From Sphaerisporangium rubeum (GTDB lineage Bacteria > Actinomycetota > Actinomycetes > Streptosporangiales > Streptosporangiaceae): 64,000 nt of DNA. Below are positions 61,293 to 64,000 of the stretch, piece after piece. A program made the position numbers and the translations under genes. The notes beneath the pieces are model-generated. The model made no database searches and was not told where the DNA came from. It worked only from the letters and a program-made list of their open reading frames with translations. The stretch spans positions 4,146,501 to 4,210,500 of the forward strand of contig NZ_JACHIU010000001.1 in NCBI RefSeq assembly GCF_014207705.1. Reading direction: 5' to 3'. Each line of letters begins with the position of its first letter. The stretch's first letter is position 1.

Positions 61293-62639
61293 ATGATGAA
61301 CTCAATGCGCCGCGGCAGGATGCTCGCGGTCGCATCGGTGATGACCGCCGCGCTCGTGACCAGCGCCGCCTGTTCTTCAGGTGGCGGTGAAGGTGACGCC
61401 GGCGCCAGCGGCGCCGCGTCCGCGCCGGCGGAGAAGATCACCCTTACGCTTCAGACCTTCGGCGGTGGCACCAACTTCGGTTACAAGGCCGCCGTGGAGA
61501 AGTGGAACGCCGAGCACCCGAACGTGCAGGTCAAGTACACCAACCTGACCGACAGCTTCGAGAACGTCTACTGGCCGCAGATGCTCCAGTGGCTGCAGTC
61601 CGGCACCGGTGCCGGCGACGTCGTCGGCATCGACGAGGGCGGCATGGGTCTGGCCAAGGCCCGTCCCCAGTTCTTCGCCGACCTCGGCGAGTACGGCCTG
61701 CAGAGCCGCCAGGCCGACTTCCCCGCGTGGAAGTGGGAGAACGGCATCAACACCGACGGCAAGCTGTTCGCCCTCGGCACCGACGTCGGCGGCATGAGCA
61801 TCTGCTACCGCACCGACCTGTTCGAGAAGGCCGGCCTGCCGACCGACCGGGCCAAGGTGTCCGAGCTGTGGAAGACCTGGGACGACTTCATCAAGGTCGG
61901 CCAGCAGTTCCAGGGCAAGGTCAAGGACGCGAAGTTCGTCGACAGTGTCAACACCATTTACAACGTGGTGCTGTCGCAGGAGGCCGCCAAGAACGGCAAC
62001 GTCACCTACTTCGACAAGAACCAGCAGCTCATCGTGGACAAGAACCCCGCGGTGAAGGGTGCCTTCGACTTCACCCAGAAGATCAGCAAGGCCGGTCTCA
62101 CCGCCAAGCTGCAGAACTTCACCGACCCGTGGAACACCGGGTTCGTCAAGTCGCAGTTCGCCACCCTCGGCTGCCCGGGCTGGATGCTCGGTGTGGTGTC
62201 CGGCACCGCCGGTGACGAGTTCAAGGGCAAGTGGGACGTCGCGACCGTTCCCGGTGGCGGCGGCAACTGGGGCGGCTCCTGGCTGGCCGTGCCGAAGCAG
62301 TCCAAGCACCCGAAGGAGGCCGCCGAGCTGGCCAGCTACCTGACCAGCCCCGAGGCCCAGCTCATGGCGTTCAAGGAGGGTGGCAACCTTCCGAGCACCG
62401 TCCCGGCTCAGGACAACCCCGAGCTGCAGAGCGCCAAGAACGAGTACTTCAACAACGCGCCGATCGGCGAGATCTTCGGCCCGTCCATCAAGAGCCTTCA
62501 GCCGACCTTCCTCGGTGAGAAGCACGCTCAGGTGAAGGCGGCCGTCGAGCAGGTCGTCATCGGTATGGACCAGGGCGCGGTGCCTTACGACCAGGCCTGG
62601 CAGAAGTTCGTCGAGGCGGGACAGAAGGCGGCGGGCTGA
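61293..62639 (+). CDS. cebE: Cellobiose/cellotriose-binding lipoprotein CebE
   Basis: The protein has 448 residues. ATG at 61293 (or 61296) follows GAGAGGGG. A lipoprotein signal peptide ends in TSAAC, with lipid-modified Cys27, followed by a family 1 solute-binding protein (LTLQTFGGGTNFGYKAAVEKWNAEHPNVQVKYTNL). Assignment to CebE rests on the two exact CebR boxes and the following CebF/CebG-type permeases. It should deliver cello-oligosaccharides to the permease. In plant-associated streptomycetes CebE is also the sensor input for cello-oligosaccharide signalling. Confidence 0.88.
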   Translation: MMNSMRRGRMLAVASVMTAALVTSAACSSGGGEGDAGASGAASAPAEKITLTLQTFGGGTNFGYKAAVEKWNAEHPNVQVKYTNLTDSFENVYWPQMLQWLQSGTGAGDVVGIDEGGMGLAKARPQFFADLGEYGLQSRQADFPAWKWENGINTDGKLFALGTDVGGMSICYRTDLFEKAGLPTDRAKVSELWKTWDDFIKVGQQFQGKVKDAKFVDSVNTIYNVVLSQEAAKNGNVTYFDKNQQLIVDKNPAVKGAFDFTQKISKAGLTAKLQNFTDPWNTGFVKSQFATLGCPGWMLGVVSGTAGDEFKGKWDVATVPGGGGNWGGSWLAVPKQSKHPKEAAELASYLTSPEAQLMAFKEGGNLPSTVPAQDNPELQSAKNEYFNNAPIGEIFGPSIKSLQPTFLGEKHAQVKAAVEQVVIGMDQGAVPYDQAWQKFVEAGQKAAG

Positions 62640-62652
62640 CCAACCCTCCGGC

Positions 62653-62693
62653 GTCACCGGCCCGCCGTGGCGACCCTCCAGCGGGCCGGTGAC
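62653..62693 (+). promoter_or_regulatory. Intercistronic hairpin between cebE and cebF
   Basis: A perfect 13-bp stem (62653-62665 with 62681-62693) and 15-base loop starts 13 bp after the cebE stop. Such hairpins often protect the binding-protein mRNA and lower permease expression by partial termination. Confidence 0.65.
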
Positions 62694-62766
62694 CACCGTC
62701 GAGCGAGCGGCGGCAGCGGGACACGCGCTGCCGCCCTTCGCGCCGACCGCCGAAAGGACGACTTCA

Positions 62767-63012
62767 TTGACCTTTCCCGCACGGACGACCTCCGAAGACC
62801 TGCCTGAGAAGGGACTGGTCGTACGCGGCACCGCGCCGCGTCCGGCGAGACGGCCTTCCGCAGCGGCCGAGCGTGCGCGCACCCGGTCCCGCGACGCCGC
62901 CACCGGACGCGGCGCCGTGGTGTGCGGGTACCAGTCCGTCACTCACCAGCGAAGGAGTAAGGGGCCCCGCCCGCCTGGCCGCAGGCCAGTGGCCGCCCCG
63001 GAAATCCGATGA
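62767..63012 (+). CDS. Possible small ORF between cebE and cebF, 81 aa
   Basis: TTG at 62767 has AAGGAC nearby upstream, and the TGA overlaps the ATG of cebF (ATGA). The product is Arg/Pro/Ala-rich with no recognisable domain. CebF itself has only a weak ribosome-binding site, so coupled translation through this ORF is possible. Otherwise the 62640-63008 gap (369 bp) holds only the hairpin. The ORF may also be a decayed remnant. Confidence 0.3.
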   Translation: MTFPARTTSEDLPEKGLVVRGTAPRPARRPSAAAERARTRSRDAATGRGAVVCGYQSVTHQRRSKGPRPPGRRPVAAPEIR

Positions 63013-63983
63013 GCGTCAACCTCTCTCCGCAGCGGGCGGATCCGGCGCCGGTGCGGCCACGGCCAGGCCGGCACCAGCAGCCCTCACGCCGCTTCTGGTC
63101 GCAGCTCGACATCAAGGCGACCCCGTACTTCCTGATCTCGCCGTACTTCATCCTCTTCGCGATCTTCGGGCTCTTCCCGCTCGTCTTCACGTTCTGGGTG
63201 TCGCTCCACGACTACGAGCTGGCCGGCGGCGACGCCGAGTTCACCGGCTTCGCCAACTACGCCAGCCTGCTGACCGACAGCGCGTTCTGGAACGCGGTGA
63301 TCAACACCGTCGGCATCTTCATCCTCGCCACGGTGCCGCAGCTGGTCCTCGCGCTGATGCTCGCCAACGCGCTGAACAAGAAGCTGCGCGGCCGGCTGTT
63401 CTTCCGCCTCGGTGTGCTGATCCCCCTGGTCACCTCGGTGGTCGCGGTGGCCATCGTGTTCACCCAGTTGTACGGCCGCGACTTCGGCATGATCAACTGG
63501 ATTCTCGGCTGGTTCGGCGTCGAGAACATCAACTGGCAGAACGCCAAGTGGTCGTCCTGGATCGCCATCGCCAGCATGGTCGACTGGCGCTGGACCGGCT
63601 ACAACGCGATCATCTACCTGGCCGGCATGCAGACCATCCCGCGGGACCTGTACGAGGCCGCGTCCATCGACGGCGCGTCGCCGCGCCGGCAGTTCTGGAG
63701 CATCACGCTCCCGATGATCCGTCCCACGATCATCTTCACGGTCTTCATCTCCACCATCGGCGGGCTCACGCTGTTCGCCGAACCGGTCATGTTCGGCAGC
63801 AACCGAATGGAGGGTGGTAGCACCGGCCAATTCCAGACAATCGCCATGTACATCGTCAAAGAGGGCTTCCGGGACTTCGACTACGGGTACGCGGCGGCGG
63901 CCGCGTGGCTGCTGTTCGTGCTCATCCTGATCGGCGTGGCGATCAACTACACGTTCGTCCGCCGGATCGGAGGCACCAAGTGA
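63009..63983 (+). CDS. cebF: Cellobiose/cellotriose ABC permease CebF
   Basis: The protein has 324 residues and six helices after a basic Pro/Gln-rich N-terminus. The EAA loop is DLYEAASIDGASPRRQFWSITLPMIRP. It overlaps cebG by GTGA. Pairs with CebG; the ATPase is not in the operon as far as it can be seen and may be the MsiK-like protein at 47852-49165. Confidence 0.9.
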   Translation: MSVNLSPQRADPAPVRPRPGRHQQPSRRFWSQLDIKATPYFLISPYFILFAIFGLFPLVFTFWVSLHDYELAGGDAEFTGFANYASLLTDSAFWNAVINTVGIFILATVPQLVLALMLANALNKKLRGRLFFRLGVLIPLVTSVVAVAIVFTQLYGRDFGMINWILGWFGVENINWQNAKWSSWIAIASMVDWRWTGYNAIIYLAGMQTIPRDLYEAASIDGASPRRQFWSITLPMIRPTIIFTVFISTIGGLTLFAEPVMFGSNRMEGGSTGQFQTIAMYIVKEGFRDFDYGYAAAAAWLLFVLILIGVAINYTFVRRIGGTK

Positions 63984-64000
63984 CCGCCATCGCGCAGGGC
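63980..64000 (+). CDS. cebG: Start of second cellobiose permease gene (CebG), 3' partial
   Basis: GTG at 63980 overlaps the cebF stop, and seven codons (VTAIAQG) are visible before the window ends. The call is by operon position only. Confidence 0.6.

Overview
The window is very GC-rich, densely coded DNA from a filamentous actinomycete, most likely of the Streptosporangiales or a close relative of Streptomyces. This placement is an inference. It rests on the GC-biased third codon positions, frequent GTG and TTG starts, LCP and CHAP wall enzymes, two exact CebR boxes, an actinobacterial c-di-AMP (ydaO) riboswitch, an iron box of the IdeR/DmdR type, and a wall-glycopolymer locus resembling teichulosonic acid loci. 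I see no rRNA, tRNA, CRISPR array, insertion sequence or prophage.

Region by region. Bases 1-6430 hold the end of an LCP wall-polymer ligase, a convergent membrane spermidine-synthase-like protein, a cytoplasmic-looking subtilase with a small downstream gene, and a cysteine-less ribosomal protein S4 paralogue. The S4 paralogue shares an iron-box region with a divergent DUF2470 (HugZ-like) gene. Bases 7180-12460 hold a ROK repressor diverging from an overlapping edd-glk-eda operon (Entner-Doudoroff pathway plus glucokinase). Bases 12570-16513 hold two near-identical MFS sugar-type transporters flanking an unknown membrane-anchored protein. Bases 16627-21619 deal with potassium: a KhtTU-type antiporter pair, an ECF sigma factor with a SnoaL tail, and a TrkH/KtrA uptake pair. 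Bases 21552-27242 hold a GT2 glycosyltransferase, a DUF2064 protein, a cytochrome-b/molybdopterin oxidoreductase fusion and a His-rich small membrane protein in one coupled operon. A polytopic membrane protein and a sugar epimerase lie beside it. Bases 27368-30562 hold a TetR-ABC exporter operon with a palindromic operator.

Bases 30563-39748 are the most unusual part: a compact two-module nonribosomal peptide synthetase. A free-standing A-T protein is followed by a 2010-residue protein that reads C-A-T-TE-MFS, so the synthetase appears to carry its own exporter. Its thioesterase has Cys in place of the nucleophilic Ser. The first adenylation domain has Glu where amino-acid-activating domains have Asp, and the second has an Asp-like specificity code. 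A PLP-dependent class V aminotransferase follows 21 bp later. RecQ comes next (39831-41513).

Bases 41604-49165 form an alpha-glucoside/maltose-type uptake and hydrolysis locus: binding protein, two permeases, GH13 alpha-glucosidase and LacI regulator in one operon, with a divergent UgpC/MsiK-type ATPase. Bases 49204-52854 carry an ACT-domain protein, a secreted beta-helix protein and an orphan histidine kinase. Bases 53010-59743 form a nonulosonic-acid glycopolymer locus. It has a NeuA-HAD-NeuB three-domain fusion, a GT2, a polysialyltransferase-like enzyme and two convergent glycosyltransferase-like genes. A c-di-AMP riboswitch then precedes a secreted CHAP hydrolase, and the window ends in cebEFG (cellobiose/cellotriose uptake), whose last gene runs off the edge.

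A recurring feature is short in-frame tandem duplication (18-75 bp units) in linkers, protein tails and gene junctions, especially inside the synthetase-exporter.
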